DNA of 64,000 nt from Pegea sp. RAD2-039 (Eukaryota; Chordata; Thaliacea; Salpida; Salpidae), in NCBI GenBank assembly GCA_034620365.1, contig JAQGEQ010000177.1:868001-932000 (forward strand), read 5' to 3'. Position 1 is the first letter of the stretch. Each line of letters starts with the position of its first letter. Position numbers and translations under genes: made by a program. This document shows, piece after piece, positions 26,462 to 40,644 of the stretch. A model generated the notes under the pieces. It searched no databases. It had not been told where the DNA came from and was given only the letters and a program-made list of their open reading frames with translations.

Positions 26462-29400
26462 ATTGCCCTTATGCAACTTATGATATACAAAAGTTTGTGA
26501 ACTGATTGTTGGGATTTATATGAAGCGTAGCTATTTACACAAATACAGACTTTGAACACTTGGACCTTAGACTACGGCATGAACGCCATAAAAATATTTG
26601 TTTACATCTAAAAAATTATCCAAGTATTTTCATACAAAACCACTAAGCACAAGAATTTAAAACAAATATCATTTGTTATTTTAAAAATAACTGCGTTGTC
26701 ATTACATTTTTATCCAATTTTATTTTTTATAATCGTTTTAATAGGTTATCAGTAACATTTATATAAACGATTTGTATACACGCTTAGATAGAAAACTACT
26801 ATATTTAGAGTAAATGAAGTTTATACATATAACCATTGATATAATAAATAATATATTTGCACATTTTCTAAATACAAGTAGTGGCACCTTTCTCAAGTTT
26901 TTTACATTAAACTCAATACTTCAGTATAATAATAACTGCCTTCAAACTATCAGTTTAACTTTTTTAGTTACGCCTTATACATATATAACAACTTACTGTA
27001 TTAAAGTCTGACTACAAATGTAGAAAGGTTAGTTTTTCAACATAAAGGAAAGCTTGAATCGATTAGATAATGAAACTTATAAATAATTTAGCTAAAAGAA
27101 TTTATATCTTAAGCAGTAGTTCTTACAGCATAATCTATTAAGTTCTAAGAAATTAATTTGTTGTTGCTTGAAATGAATAACTTTATAAAAACTTTATGAT
27201 TTAATTAATATTTGACATGAGCTAAAATAATTGAACTGTCGTTGGCTGTATTCCCATTTGTTCATCATAGAGAGCTGCTCTTATAAAAAGAAATAAAATG
27301 GGATATTTGAAAAAAGTAAAAATATTTGCTTTAAAAAGTTAAAAACATTCACATGAGTTAATTGAGCTTGTAAAATGAAACCAACTATTATGTACCTTCT
27401 GAATTAACAACAAAGTTTAGAAAGTGATCAATATGCCAATAAAACAAATATAAAAAAACTTCGTTCGATATTAGATAGAATTTTTCAATAAGTTTTTTAT
27501 AATTAATTTAACCTACTTGAAACTACAAGTGTTTTAAATGCTTCCATCATTGTATTGTAGCTTATGTGACTTTTTACATTTTTTTTAAATTCTGTTTCTG
27601 GGTTAGTCCGACAACACCAACAAAATTCTTCAATCATTGAGTTATATGATGTTCAGTAAAATGATAAATTTATCGTTTATTTTCTGATAAACTTAAACTG
27701 TTCGGATAAATTTTTTTCAAATTAAAAAGTTTGTTTTTACAAGTAACATTTAAGATATTTGAAAATCGAACTTGGTCGGATGAATTTAAATTGATTGAAA
27801 AATAAAATACTTTATCTATAGAACATAATATCAGCATCTTCCCAAATGGGTTTGAAATTAACAGTTTATTTAGTTTTTTAATGACTTTAATGGTTTTAAA
27901 TAAATCTCTTTTTGACCAAACTATTACAGAAATAAAAAGTATAATAAACAAATTAAACTTTTTGAATAAAATTTATATGTTTTAAAAGATGTACAAAATT
28001 CGAAAAATGATTTGTTTATTAAAACTGACGTTTTATTTTATGAGAAAAACTAAAAGAAATTTATGTTTTTTTAATTTTAAGATAGAGAAAAAAATTTATA
28101 GTAAGCGGTATTTCAAAAAACATAACTAAAAATTAACAATCTTTTTTTTTCAAAATTAAAACCAATCTTCTTATAAAAAAATTGTCAAAAAATATTTCAG
28201 GAGTTTTAAACTATTTACCAGAAAAATATTTTTTACCAAAAAATAGAATAGTCTTTATCACTAAAATTTCTAATCATTTATGATTATCAACCTCTAAAGA
28301 AGAATATAAAGCTAAGAGATAAAGAAATTTTATAGAATTTTGAAAACAACTTGAATATATGATGAATGGCTCCATATACTTTAGTTTTAAGATTAACATC
28401 AGCTTTATTTAGCAGCATCTAGGCACTAAGATGGAAAGATAAGAAGTTCTTTGATATCTTGATGAGCTATACTCAAAAGTATATCGTTAAAACGAAAGTA
28501 CTTTATCTTAATTATAATATGATGGAAGAACTGTTTGTTGTCTAACTCTGATTCAAAATTCGAATCTGTGAATGACATTCATTTATTGCTATTTCACTAA
28601 AATGATTTATTTCAATATTTTTACATAATAAATAAATCCAATGAAATGTGTTTTAAATTGATGGTCATTCAACACAAACTTATCAATGCTTGATTATATC
28701 TTTGATGAACATTTTAAATGTATTGTTATTCAAATCAATGACTTTGAAATAATTTTTAAGTTTTTCTAAGTCAACTCAACAAGAAAATATTTATTTGTTC
28801 CCTAAACTTATAAGCTTCTAAAGAATTGACATTTAAAGGGAAGTTTATATACAATTTAATAGCTAAATAATATAAGACTTATTTAATAAAAACATCACAA
28901 TACTTGAATAGTTTAACATTTTTAAATTGGGTCTATAGACGATTGTTGCAATATTTTTTACAACTTACATTAAATTGTGTTTCATTTTTTACTTTTTATG
29001 ACTAAGAAATTGTTGTTATAAAACTTGTGTTAAAAACTGATATTTTAGTGAAAACTTCAAACATTCAATTAAATTTTATCTCCTAATAATTTTGTTTCAC
29101 AAAATTTTTATCTTTTTAATCTAATTACATATTTTATTAAATTACAATTCAAAAAAATACTGATTTAAATCTTAGAGAAGTAATTTTTGCAATATGAATA
29201 TTTATTCTGAAGTAAAAATTTACTTTTGTTTTTATTTATTTCAACCAATACTTGAAAACATCTTTCAGAAAATTCTTATATAAACATTTTTCAAACTAAG
29301 TCAACAAAAAACCAAATAATTCGATTTCTTCGAATTTAAACTGTTTCAAAAGCGTTTGTTGAGTTAACATCTCAAAATTTAACATTTTCTAATCTTCTGT

Positions 29401-30193
29401 TGGCTCTAATGAAGTCAAACAAAATCATTTCGCAAAAAGGGATATACTCAAAAATTTGTTGTTAAACTCTACCAGATGATTGAATAATTCTTTTAGTTAA
29501 AAAAAATGAGCTGATGACAAAATACTATCGATTTTGAAGTTGATTAAATTTCTCAGAATTTCTTTATTGAAACAAAAGAAGAAGAAAATATTTGATCAAG
29601 AAAAGGAAGTGAAGAAAAAAATTATCGAAATAAAAATCTCGTTAAGAACGTTCAAATCACAAATAAAAAGAAAACGTGTTTGCGAAATGAAAAAAATGAA
29701 AAATTAGCTGACACAAAGGCTTGTGATTATTCAAATAAATGAAAAAAGAATAGATGAGAATAAAAAACTACAAAATTTATACAACGATTAAGATTTGTAG
29801 CAACTTGACTTGTTTGATAGAAAAAGGGTGAAGCAAGCAAGCAAGCAAGCAAGCAAGCAACAATTAATTTCTTTTCTATAATTTGTGCATAAATTCACTA
29901 AACTAAATATCTCAAATAACTCAGGCTTACAAAATTCATGAGATCACGAAAAAAAACGAATCATCGAATAAATCAACTAAAAAATATTTCCACTTGATTA
30001 GAGGAGTTATAAAAATAATATTCTTGAATTTGATAGTTTAGAAAAATGTAGAAGACGAGAATTCTAATTGGAAGCACATTGAAAGAGGTTTGTTAATAAT
30101 CTATGAACACATGAAGCAGGTGACTGGTTTGTAGTTACTTAGCTTTAGATTGTTCACAAAATGCATAGACTACATGAAAATGTAATTAGAAAT
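26462..30193. other. AT-rich intergenic stretch with a microsatellite
   Basis: This 3.7-kb region lies between the NRPS-like start codon and the myosin stop codon, both on the minus strand. A TATAAAT-like element sits on the minus strand about 55 bp upstream of the NRPS-like ATG (near 26,515-26,521), which is weak evidence in DNA this AT-rich. Open frames of 65-93 codons exist but have no recognisable features. The only clear structure is the AAGC microsatellite at 29,831. Confidence 0.55.
29831..29858. repeat. AAGC microsatellite, 7 copies
   Basis: Seven perfect copies of AAGC run head to tail on the plus strand, about 340 bp downstream of the myosin stop codon on the minus strand. It is a simple repeat with no further feature. 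Confidence 0.95.
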
Positions 30194-33100
30194 TCAAAGT
30201 GAATTTGCAGAAAGACAAAGACTAGTAGCTGAGGTCTTTCGGAAGTTGGGGATAGCAGAGGAATCGGTCCGGACTGTAAGGCTCTTTGTTTTGCCTCCTA
30301 ATATGCAATTGAACTTCGATGAAACAGTAACAGGCACTTCACGTTGTAGTTGACTGTAGATAAATTGAAATATTTGTTGAAATATTTCGACCAATCAAAA
30401 ACAAGCTTACGTTTTAACAAGATGACTTATTCTTGCTACTGCTTCAGCAGCAACATTTTGATTGAGTTTATCAACACAAACAACTAAATCATCAGCACCA
30501 TCCACATGGATTATCACTAATTGATCCGATTCAGAAGAAACACTCAAGGCTCGTATCTAGAAACGACAAATTTGAAAACTTCTGAACAGTTTTAGAGAAA
30601 GAGTTACTTTTGTCAGTGATATTCCAGAAGTCATTGGTTTGTAAGATTTTTTAGGATCTAATTTGAATATTGATCGATCAGTCACCAGCAAAGCGCGATC
30701 AGCGTTCTTGTTGAACTTATTAATCTGAAATATTTGAATATTATTATGAAAATATAATTAAATATTGAAACAAACCACCTTTTTGACATGTGCTGCAAAG
30801 ACAACTTGATTAAAACGATATTTGGTTTTCATTGAAATCAAAGCTGATTTGAAAGCAGAAGCATTTGTACCAGCGCTGTTAGCCTGTCAGAGATCAAAGA
30901 ATATGATTGACGCTGAATAGCTTCAATTCAACCAACCGTAGAGAGGTAATCTCCACACCAAACTTGATGTCGTAACCAGTGCTTGCGTTTACCGTGTAAC
31001 AAACCATAAGCTACACATCGGAGACGAACATCATCATGCTGATCTCGTGGGATCTTCGAGATTATATATCCGGCTCTCCATCTTAAATGTAAAATCTTCA
31101 TCTGTGTCACTAGATCCTGGAGGACTTTTGGAGGTTGCTTCCAAATAATCGACTTTCCGAGATCTTTCATTTGACGAACGTTTTGGAACTTTCTGGAACA
31201 TCAAATAAGAGATTGGATCCCGATTCAAGGATTTATTTGGCATCCTCATCACCTGCTCATCTCAACCAAGTAGGATCTCATCTTATAAACTCTGAATTGT
31301 CTCATGATGACTCGAGTCGCAAGTCTTCTCTTGAAGCGGCGTCTTTCCAAAGCTCCTCTCCACATCTTTAAAAGATCATAAACGTCAGATCAGAGTCGGA
31401 TTCACAAAGATCAGACTTTTTGGATGAGGATGATGATGTGAGGAATCAGCTCATTCCGCTGCTGCTCCAACATCACAAGAGTCTTTGGAGTTCGAATAAA
31501 GATTTTTGTCTTGCCATAAGCAACATCATGATCGAGTCTGTCGAGGAGATGACGTCATCAACGCGTCATTTATGTAAAACACCAATTTGTTAAAAAAAAC
31601 ACAATTTGATGCAAATTAGTTGAACATCAAGAAATTGGATGATGCGCGTTTGTTAGTTGAAGAAAAAATCATGCAAAGAAATTAATTAGTGAGATTAAAA
31701 TTAGAAAGTTGTTTTGACAAGCATCTCAAGTTCAATCAAACTAAAAAAAATAAGTTTTTGAGGAAAATCACCTCGTAAAAAAGATTAGTCATAAAATGAA
31801 ATCAGTTGCAAGTTTGGAGTTGAGTTTTTAAATCAAGATTTTGACAAGCTCAAATCTTTTGATAGTCGTAAGAAAATAGAAAATAATTGTTGTAAGTTAT
31901 CAAGCAAGATGTAGATCAATTTGAAGAGCTTATAAATCTTATTTAAATACTTTTTAAATTAAAAGTTTTCGACTTTTAGTTATCTAAATCTAAGTTTTGT
32001 TTTCATTTTAATAACAACAATTATTTTAAATTGTTTGTTCATTGAAAGAAATTAGAAACCACAAAACTCGTAATCAAGATATGTTAACAACTTTTCTACA
32101 AACTCTTGTAACAACACATCATATAAATCAATTAGAACTTCACACAGAAGAGAAAATTGAGTTGAAAGATTTTCAACTAATTTTGTTGTGAATTAATAGA
32201 AGGTTGAAAGTATCATGCATCTACATGTGATCAATTGTAACAAACAAACTTACCTTTTCCTGGAGGTGCAAAATAAAAGAAATGATTAATCACCAAAATA
32301 AGAATAATTAGAAGATTTAATTCTTCTAAATCAAAAATAAATAAATTTCTCATTGAAATTAAGATAAGAATTTTTGAAATAGTTGCAAAATAACTTCTTT
32401 ATCATTTGTATATCTATATAGATATCTATTTTAAAATAAAGATAAAAATAAAAATGTGTAAAAGTATAATGCATACAGTGAAGTTTATTTATATAAAAAA
32501 TATTCTATTTTTAATAAAAAATATTTTCTGGAATTTTGTTCTTTCAACAATTGTTCAGTTTAAGTTTAAAAATGAAAATTGTTTCAAATTAATTGAATAA
32601 AAAACTTACTGGACATCATTGATAAGTGTTTGAACTGCTTCTTTATCAGATGAACATTGATGATTGGGCCAGGTGTACGAAGATAACATCTTATATCTAA
32701 ACAAGAAAAATATCGATTAATTGCTGAACAATTTCCTTTACACTCAAATGAACCTTTGTAAGAAACGAGCATAAGGTTGGCGATTTGCAAATCCAGCTCT
32801 TCTAACTCTAACATTCTCTAAAAGTCCTAAATATTTCACTTGATGGTCACATCTTTTATCATCAAATAACACCGGAGATTTGATATCATTTGGTTTGATA
32901 CATCTCACATAGTAGGGAGCCTGAAAAAGAAGTTGAAGACAAAACGTAAAAAAGCCATTTTCAGTGTGATTTTTCAACAACAAACTTTAGAGGCGAGTTT
33001 CTCGCTCAGTTGGATCATAGAAGTTTTAAAGAGTGTCCCAGCTGTCAGAGGTCTTTTGGTGACCTTTTTTACACTCTGAGCACCTTCAGGCCACATCGAT

Positions 33101-36100
33101 GATATGATTTTGTTGTTACTGTAAATATAAAGAGTCTGAAAGCAAAATTTCCGGTTGAAAAGATTACAAACCTATTATAGAGTAGACGCTTGAAGTCCTG
33201 GTACAATTGGTCCTTATTTTTGTCCATGAAACCGTCCACTGAATAAGTGACACCTCCGGCATAATGCTTGATGCGGAAATGACGGTCATGCTCTAGTGAT
33301 TTCTCTTTGGGAAATTTCTAAGAGAAAAATATCAGAAAAATTGATTAAGAAGAAAGTGAGCGACTGACTCTTCGACTCGAGTAGTGCTCATGACTATGAA
33401 GCTTCTTATCCATCACTTCAAGGAACAGTTGATCTGAGACATTACCAACGTTCAAACAAGCTTCGTCCAAGATCGCGAAGACCCCTTTGTGAGGTTGTTC
33501 AACAAGATCACAAATAATGCGGTTGTTGAAATAATCAATTTCCTTCCACTGAATTCCTTCACGTTGATACTCATCTTGTTCCTAAAATCATCAACGGATT
33601 ATTTGAGGTGATTTAAAAGTCAACAAGTTAATCGCTAGCATATACTTCGTTGTTGTTCAAGTTAGAGTTAAAAAAACTCAAATAATTCAATTCATTGTTA
33701 GTGGTAGTTGATGTGAAAAGTTTTTATTGATGTTATCATAAAACATCAATTAACTAACATGATGATTGACAGTTTTGATAAATCAAAATATTTTACATCA
33801 AATGTTTATTTAAGTTTTTTCGAATAAATTTTTGGAAATTTTTCTAAAATAAATTTTCTGAGTATATAAACAAAAACGAGAAAAATTTGTAATAAATATT
33901 TAAATTAATTATGAGATTGTGAAAAAAGAATTTTGGTTTAGAGCTTTTTAGTAACTTAACTGTGTGATGTCTTTATCACTAAATCTATCATTTAACTTTT
34001 GTTTTATAATTCAGTTGATACTTCGGTGTTTTCAGAAAAACTTTCAGGGCTGAAGTAGAGGATATAATATTTCGTCATTTCCGTATTAAATATGTTGAAA
34101 AGTATATAAGTTGCTAAATTAGAACAATAACAGAAGGAAGCAAAAAAAATAAAGCTTTTAAACAAAACGTAAATAACTATTAAAATTTCGTTAAAAACCT
34201 TACAATAGTAGGTTTGATAAAAGCCATTTTTGATGGTAAACAAAATAAGTAAACATCAAAATTACTTGTTTAAGAACTAGCTCGATGAAGAGTTGTTGCA
34301 ACTTCTCGTTACAATAGTTGATACAAAACTGTTCGAAGCTGTTATTGTCAAAAATTTCGAATCCATAAATATCCAAAACACCAATTACTGTGCTTTTACC
34401 AAATCTGTTGCGCAAATTGAACATTAAAAAATCAGCATGTAAAAAGCATTACTAAAATTTGATAAAAATACCTTTTGATATCATAATTAATTTGGATAAC
34501 TTCGTTTATACGAGAAACTATCCAAGAAAAAATTCTTTCGTAGATGGCCTGAAAAAAACCCGAAATTTTATCATCAATTTCATTAAGTGAATAAAAAACA
34601 AACTTTAGCAAAAGCATCTCTTCCGAAACCAGCATCTTCATGAGAATGAATCTTTGAAATGACTTCTCCTCTGGCTGCTACAACTCTTGAGAGTAAAGAA
34701 GACTGAACATCATCTGCATCTAAAGACATTTTGATCTAATTAATATATGAAGAGGAAAATTTATTGATATTTTCATCACTTACTTGATTGTATGAGATAA
34801 GAAATATTTTTTAATATTTGTTTGTCTTTCACTTTCACAGTTCCTTCATCTAAAATAAATTCAAGATTTCCCTGAAATAGAAAAAAGTTTGAAGTTGGTA
34901 AACAAAATTTCACATGAACTTCAAGAAACTTTTATTATTTCAAAATAACAAAAAGTTTGAATTACAAATTTAAAAAAAAAACTTTGGAAATGTAAAAGTT
35001 TTATTTAAATGGAAATTTGAAAGAGAAATATTTAAGTAGGGAATATTAACAGCAAGTTCAATAAATATGAAACCTTTCAAGCTAGCTGACATCATGTTTG
35101 TTTATTTGTTTACAAATTAGTAAGCGTTAAAAGTGAAGTAAAATTGTAAAAGTTCTTAAAAAAAGTTGTTTTTAAATAATTTGATTTATGAACTTTCAGT
35201 TGCTTCATTTTGTTGTAAAGTTTTTGCTTTGAAAAGCTTACAATATCAATAAGAGCGCGCAGATTCATGCCTCCTAAGCACCCTAAGCCAGCAAGCGTAA
35301 AATTGGCTTAGTGGTGTTGACTGAAAAGGTTTTACAGGTCAAGGTACTAAATGGTATTTTATTTATTTTTGTCCACTTAGGATTACAACTTGTCCTTAAT
35401 AGCTGATGTACAGAATAATACGAAGCGCAATTCCTACCAAGTGTAAAATAACAGCCAATAGATTGTTGATAGCTTGTTGCTCTTCAGAAGAAAATCCGAC
35501 AGATTTAAATGCGGATTGAAGATCGCGAAAAGATCGTTTATCTTCGGTTGATCTTGAATTACTAGCCTTACCCTGATCTACATAAAAAAAAAAAAAATTT
35601 TGAGATCCAAATAATTACGTTGAAAGTTCTCACTAGTATACAAATAGTGATCAGGATCTCTCTTCAAAAACAAAGATTTAAGAGCAGGATCTGATGAACC
35701 AAGAAGAAGTTGATAGAACGAGTGGAAGTTACGTTCGCCTGTTTGCTGGTATACAACGCGAGACTGAAAAGTAAATAGAAATGAAAAACGACGAAAAGGT
35801 TTGTTTGTTGAACAACAATCAGTTGTTTAGAAAACTTTTCGTGAATGAAGAAGTTCAAATTAGAAATTTTCTAGACGCTAAATTGAAAGTTTGTTGATAA
35901 ATTTTGCTCAAAAAATTCGAACGGACTTTTTCAAGGAGGTAGTTGTTGATATGACCCCCAATAGGGTCGCCTTTAAAATCAAAATTGATGTCCATATATT
36001 TTCCAAATCTCGATGAGTTATCATTCCGTGTAGTCTTCGCATTTCCAAAAGCTTCTAGAATTATGTTACTTTGAAGTAGGATTCCAGTCACCCGTTCAAT

Positions 36101-36960
36101 CTGATCAGGGTTAGAAACGGTAAATGAAGAAGTTGAGATGATTACAATAATCTACCTCACTCCTCGAGCTAGTGTTAGTGATTGAAGCAAAGTAATTCAT
36201 GATAATTTTTGAAGCTTCAGTCTTGCCAGCACCAGATTCGCCTAAAAATCATTTTTAGCTCAAAAAGAGTTTGAAACTTTTAATAAAAAAGAAGTTATCA
36301 TAGACCAATAGATAAAAATAATTCAAAAGGTTAACGAAATTGATGATTTTTGAAACCTTCTTACAATGTTTAATTGAAATTGATTAAACTTTTAAGACAA
36401 ATACCTGAAATCACAATACATGTATCTTTTAAGTATCTTTTCATAGTTTTGTAGGCTGCATCAGCTAAAGCATATATGTGGGGAGCTCTTTCCCAAAATT
36501 CTTTCCCTGGATCACAAGTCGAAAATATTACATTTAGCAATTTGTATTCAAATGTTTTCATCAAAACTTCTCTTTTTTAGATATTTAATTTTACATTTTA
36601 GGTAAACTATAATAACAAAAAATGTATAAGATGCTCTTAAAACCTTTGTAATCTTTGATGTACTGATCAGTATAGATGTTCATGGATTTATAGGGATTTA
36701 CTGATATAACCACCTCACCGATGTATGTATAAATTCGTCCTTTTTGGAATCTATAAAACAATTTACAAAATTATAAAAAATATATTTAACAGATAATTTT
36801 ATAATTATATCACCAATAGACTCAAAAATTAAAACTATAAAAACTTTTCAATTTAAATATCAAACCTCAATTTCAAATTATCCATAAAAGCACTTTGAGA
36901 AACATAATCTAAAAGGACCATGTCCCCCTTTCCCGGTTCATTAGCATCAGCAAGAGACAT
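30194..36960 (-). CDS. Class I unconventional myosin, Myo1D type
   Basis: Twenty-three exons (first 36866-36960, last 30194-30353) join in phase to 1,005 aa, almost the length of vertebrate Myo1D (1,006). Motor domain: [21 protein letters not shown]-loop GESGAGKT (split by an intron), switch [13 protein letters not shown], switch II DIYGFE, and the actin-binding [10 protein letters not shown] region. The residue 16 before DAFAK (the TEDS site) is Glu, so heavy-chain phosphorylation should not be needed for activity. The neck has a clear IQ motif ([14 protein letters not shown]) and a weaker second one. The C-terminal third is a basic TH1 tail for acidic membranes, starting near the [10 protein letters not shown] block. 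Exon 9 must use the acceptor at 34,720/34,721; the nearer-looking upstream AG breaks the frame. Known relatives (Drosophila Myo31DF, vertebrate Myo1d) act in membrane-actin linkage and left-right asymmetry. Two introns are long: 34,267-33,582 and 32,609-31,538 approximately. Confidence 0.95.
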
Positions 36961-39900
36961 TTAGCTTTATTTAATGCTAAGAACAAAAAATTCACAATTA
37001 TAAAACTAAATCTGCTGATATAAATGTGTGTTGATTATGAATGAAAACTTGTTAAGTTATGTGATACATAAGAGTTATTTCAGCTTCAGATATCAAATAC
37101 TAAAAGAATTTAATTCTAGATTTCAAACTTAAGTAAAAAAAAAATTCAAAAATCATTTCAAAAACAAAAACATGTTACTCAAAAAACTAGTTTCTACTCC
37201 TCATAAATCCTTATATTCTGCTTATAGTTAAAAATATCCATAAAGATTTTTTAAAATGAATATTTAAAATCAGCAAAAGTAGTATAAAAAAGATCAACAT
37301 AAATTGAAATTTATGCATACAAAAATATAAAATGGTTTGTTCAAAATAAATCTATTGTTCTCAAAGTCTATTTTCAAACATGTAAATTAAAATAAATAAA
37401 GTAAAAATAATACAACAAGTAAATCAAAGTGACAGTAATAGAAAGATAATAACTGTTACTTAAAATATTCAAGATTTTAATATTCTTTTACAAATACAAT
37501 AAACTAACAAGTAAATTTCAAGTACAGAATAATATTATAAGTTTAATTTTTTAATGTAAAATTCCACATACTAATAAGGAGTTGTTAAAAATGATTAAGA
37601 TTAAAACTATAAACATAATTGTTTAAATTTAACTTGTGCTACATCTTATAAGACAAAAAATAAACAAGAAACTGAAAAAGCATTTAAAATTAGTAATTAT
37701 TATTATGTATTTACATGTAAACAGATGTTTACCAATATAATCAGCAATACAATATAACCATGTTACAAAAATACAATAAAAAATAAGCATTATCATAGAA
37801 AATTGTAGCACTAATTACTAAACTAAACAAACAATTATTAAGCTGCTTTAAGAAAAAGCGTGAATCTTATAGACAAAAATATTTAATTCATAATGAAAGA
37901 TGTGATAAATGCAATTTTTTATCAATGAAAACTGTTTAAATGAATAAAACATATTTATTCATTTTCTAATACTAATTACGCAATAATAAATTTCAAAGAG
38001 ATTATCAAGTTAAAAATAGAAGTAAAAAACTTGTAATAAACAAGCATCACATAATACCACATAGTGTTAATAAACAATTATTAGTTGACGCCCCGCTTAA
38101 AACCAAATGACGGAGACGCAAAAATGGTCGTTTTCATTTTTTTCCTATTTCCTTTTATAGAAACCGGTCGGCTTGTAATTACAAATTTAGCTAAATGAAG
38201 CTAAAAATAATTAAACCAACTAAGATAGATAGAAAGTTGGTAAGGCATCGATATAAACACTTTAATTTATTTTAAATTAGCTAAAATATTTTAATTACTC
38301 ATATCTAAATCAGATTGTAGTATAAAATTCTTACAGCTGTAAAAGAAACTCATTATGCTTATAAACGAAAACGATGTTTGATTGATATTCATTTTAAAGA
38401 TTGTATAGTAAATTAATATGGATTGAAAAAACAACAATAGTGAAAGAACTTTAAATGGTTTAAATTGTAATAACTCTTTAGATAATGACAAAAAAAGTAC
38501 ATTTTTATAAATCCATTGCCTGTATAGGAAAGTTAAAATAAATTACTAAAATCTACAAAATCTAAATAATTTGAATAAAATTTAAAAAACGTTTTATTCG
38601 ATAAGCAAAGTTCGCCTTAAACGTTGGTTTAAGCAATCTGAAAAAACAGTAGGGCTAAGTTGCATCGTGTGCAATACTTTTAGGAAAATTAATGACGTTA
38701 GTTAATTTCAAAACAACTTTGATTCAAAATTCAAGATTGATTTTAGTTGATTTAATTGCCTGCGTAAAAGCCAGGCCAAGTTGTTTTTGCATGAAATATT
38801 AGTAATAAAAAACAGGAAAAAAAGTTTCTAAGCCTTTGCTAAATAAAATTATGTCAAAGCAAAATGTTCATGTAATCTTTCCTTTAATTGATTTTTATTG
38901 AAAAGCTAAGTATCAATATAATAAACTAAAATCTGCTTTAAATTGAAGTAGATTAAAAAGTTTCACGTTAAATTGATTTATTTCAGAAGATATTACAAAG
39001 CTGTTTTTTCTGAGTCTGACTTCTACTAAAGAAATAAAGAAAGTTTGAAACTCTTAAGTTGATGAGTAGAGAGAAATTACTTAGACAATTTACAGGATAA
39101 TTTTCATGATTGCATAAAATTGTCGGGCTTACAGGCCAATAATATTAAAATCGCAAAATTATAGATTAAGTTATTGTCCTATTTGTAGAAAAAAATCCTC
39201 TAAAATATTTCAATTTGGAGTTAAAAAGCAACTACGTAATAACAACAAAGCAACATGATATACTGAACTTTTATATAATAACTAGCATTACTAGCTTAAT
39301 TAAAAGTTTAGATGTTTGATGTACTACTTGGTCGTACTCAATATTTTAAAAAATTTAAATGATACAGTTCAAACATTTTTTTAGAAATAATAAAGAATTT
39401 ATTCCGGAATATAATATTATTGTGAAACCTATGAGAATTTGCTTAGAATAAGTTTCTTTCATGGTTCAACAAAAGGATATATTTCATGAGTTCAAAATGC
39501 TCTTCGGTTCATTAAGATGTAAGTGAAGTTGACTACTTCTACAAGTCGTTTTGTAAAAACCAGTAATCTCTAATACAATGAAACTTCCAATATCCGTGGT
39601 AGCGTCAATTTTAAATCAACTACAAGCAAAGAAAAGTTGATGACCATATTCCACTCAAATTTTTATTTACTGACGATATTTGCACAAGGCTAACCAGGCG
39701 ATAGCAAATAAAAAATTCGCCAACATCCAACGAAGCAAAATATTGTTAACAACTGGCAGTATAGCAAAACTTTAAATTTAAAATCTGTTAATTAGAAAAT
39801 GTATTTTTCAGATTAGTTTCTTTTACAACTTTGTTATTATCATACAATAAATTCAACAACAACAAATAACAATAGTTTAAATCAATCTTTGTTTTTTGTA

Positions 39901-40640
39901 GTATAATAGACAGGTTTATCTATCTTAGAATTCAGAATAAATAGAATAAACCTTTAATACCGATTTAGATAAAAAACAAGATACAAAAGTCTACGAGATT
40001 AACTATTTTAACGATTTTCATGTATCACATTCCACTTTTAACTCAAGTAAAAGTCATTTACTGTCAAAAATTAGTTTCCAGTTCAGTTCTTTTCTAAACC
40101 AGCTAAAAATAGAGTCAGCTTTCGGCTTAGTCACAACTGTGTTTTCACTTTGTGTAAGCCCGTCGTAGTTTATAATTGAAATCATCTATTGACTCATGTT
40201 AGTAAACTAAAATCGGTATTTCAACTTGTTTGGTGCCTTTTTATGAAACAACTAATTCACAAGGTTTTCTCCAGTGATTGAACTAAGAAGAAGATTTCAA
40301 GCAGTATTTTACTATTAAAAAGGTTATTAACTGACTGGGTGTTATTTAGATTTTTACCAAGACTCATTTTGAACGACAAACCTCTTGGAATAAAATAAAA
40401 ATTTAGATTAAACCTATATTCTATCAACAGATTTACTATCCAGCACAAACTCTACAAAAATCTTAGTCAAAGACCTTAGCATTGCCCAATCATCTGAGTT
40501 TAAATGACATAGTTATGTTTTTAAACCTTTAAAAGATTAATCAATCGAGTTTACCTTATTGTAAAGATATTTTTTCTAATAATTCATACTTCTTTATCAA
40601 TCTCTTCAAAATTTACTTACGCCTAAATCTTAAATATAAA
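36961..40640. other. AT-rich intergenic stretch upstream of the myosin gene
   Basis: This stretch contains the myosin promoter region and otherwise no supportable gene. Open frames are short and AT-driven. A small GC-richer patch near 38,088-38,140 (containing 'gacgccccgc') and another near 40,080-40,260 stand out by composition only; neither carries a continuous frame or a known motif. Confidence 0.55.
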
Positions 40641-40644
40641 TTAA

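Noticed and set aside
27670..27951. 93-codon minus-strand frame
   Set aside because: Ile/Leu/Lys/Asn-rich translation of AT-rich DNA, with no motif, neighbour context or splice signals.
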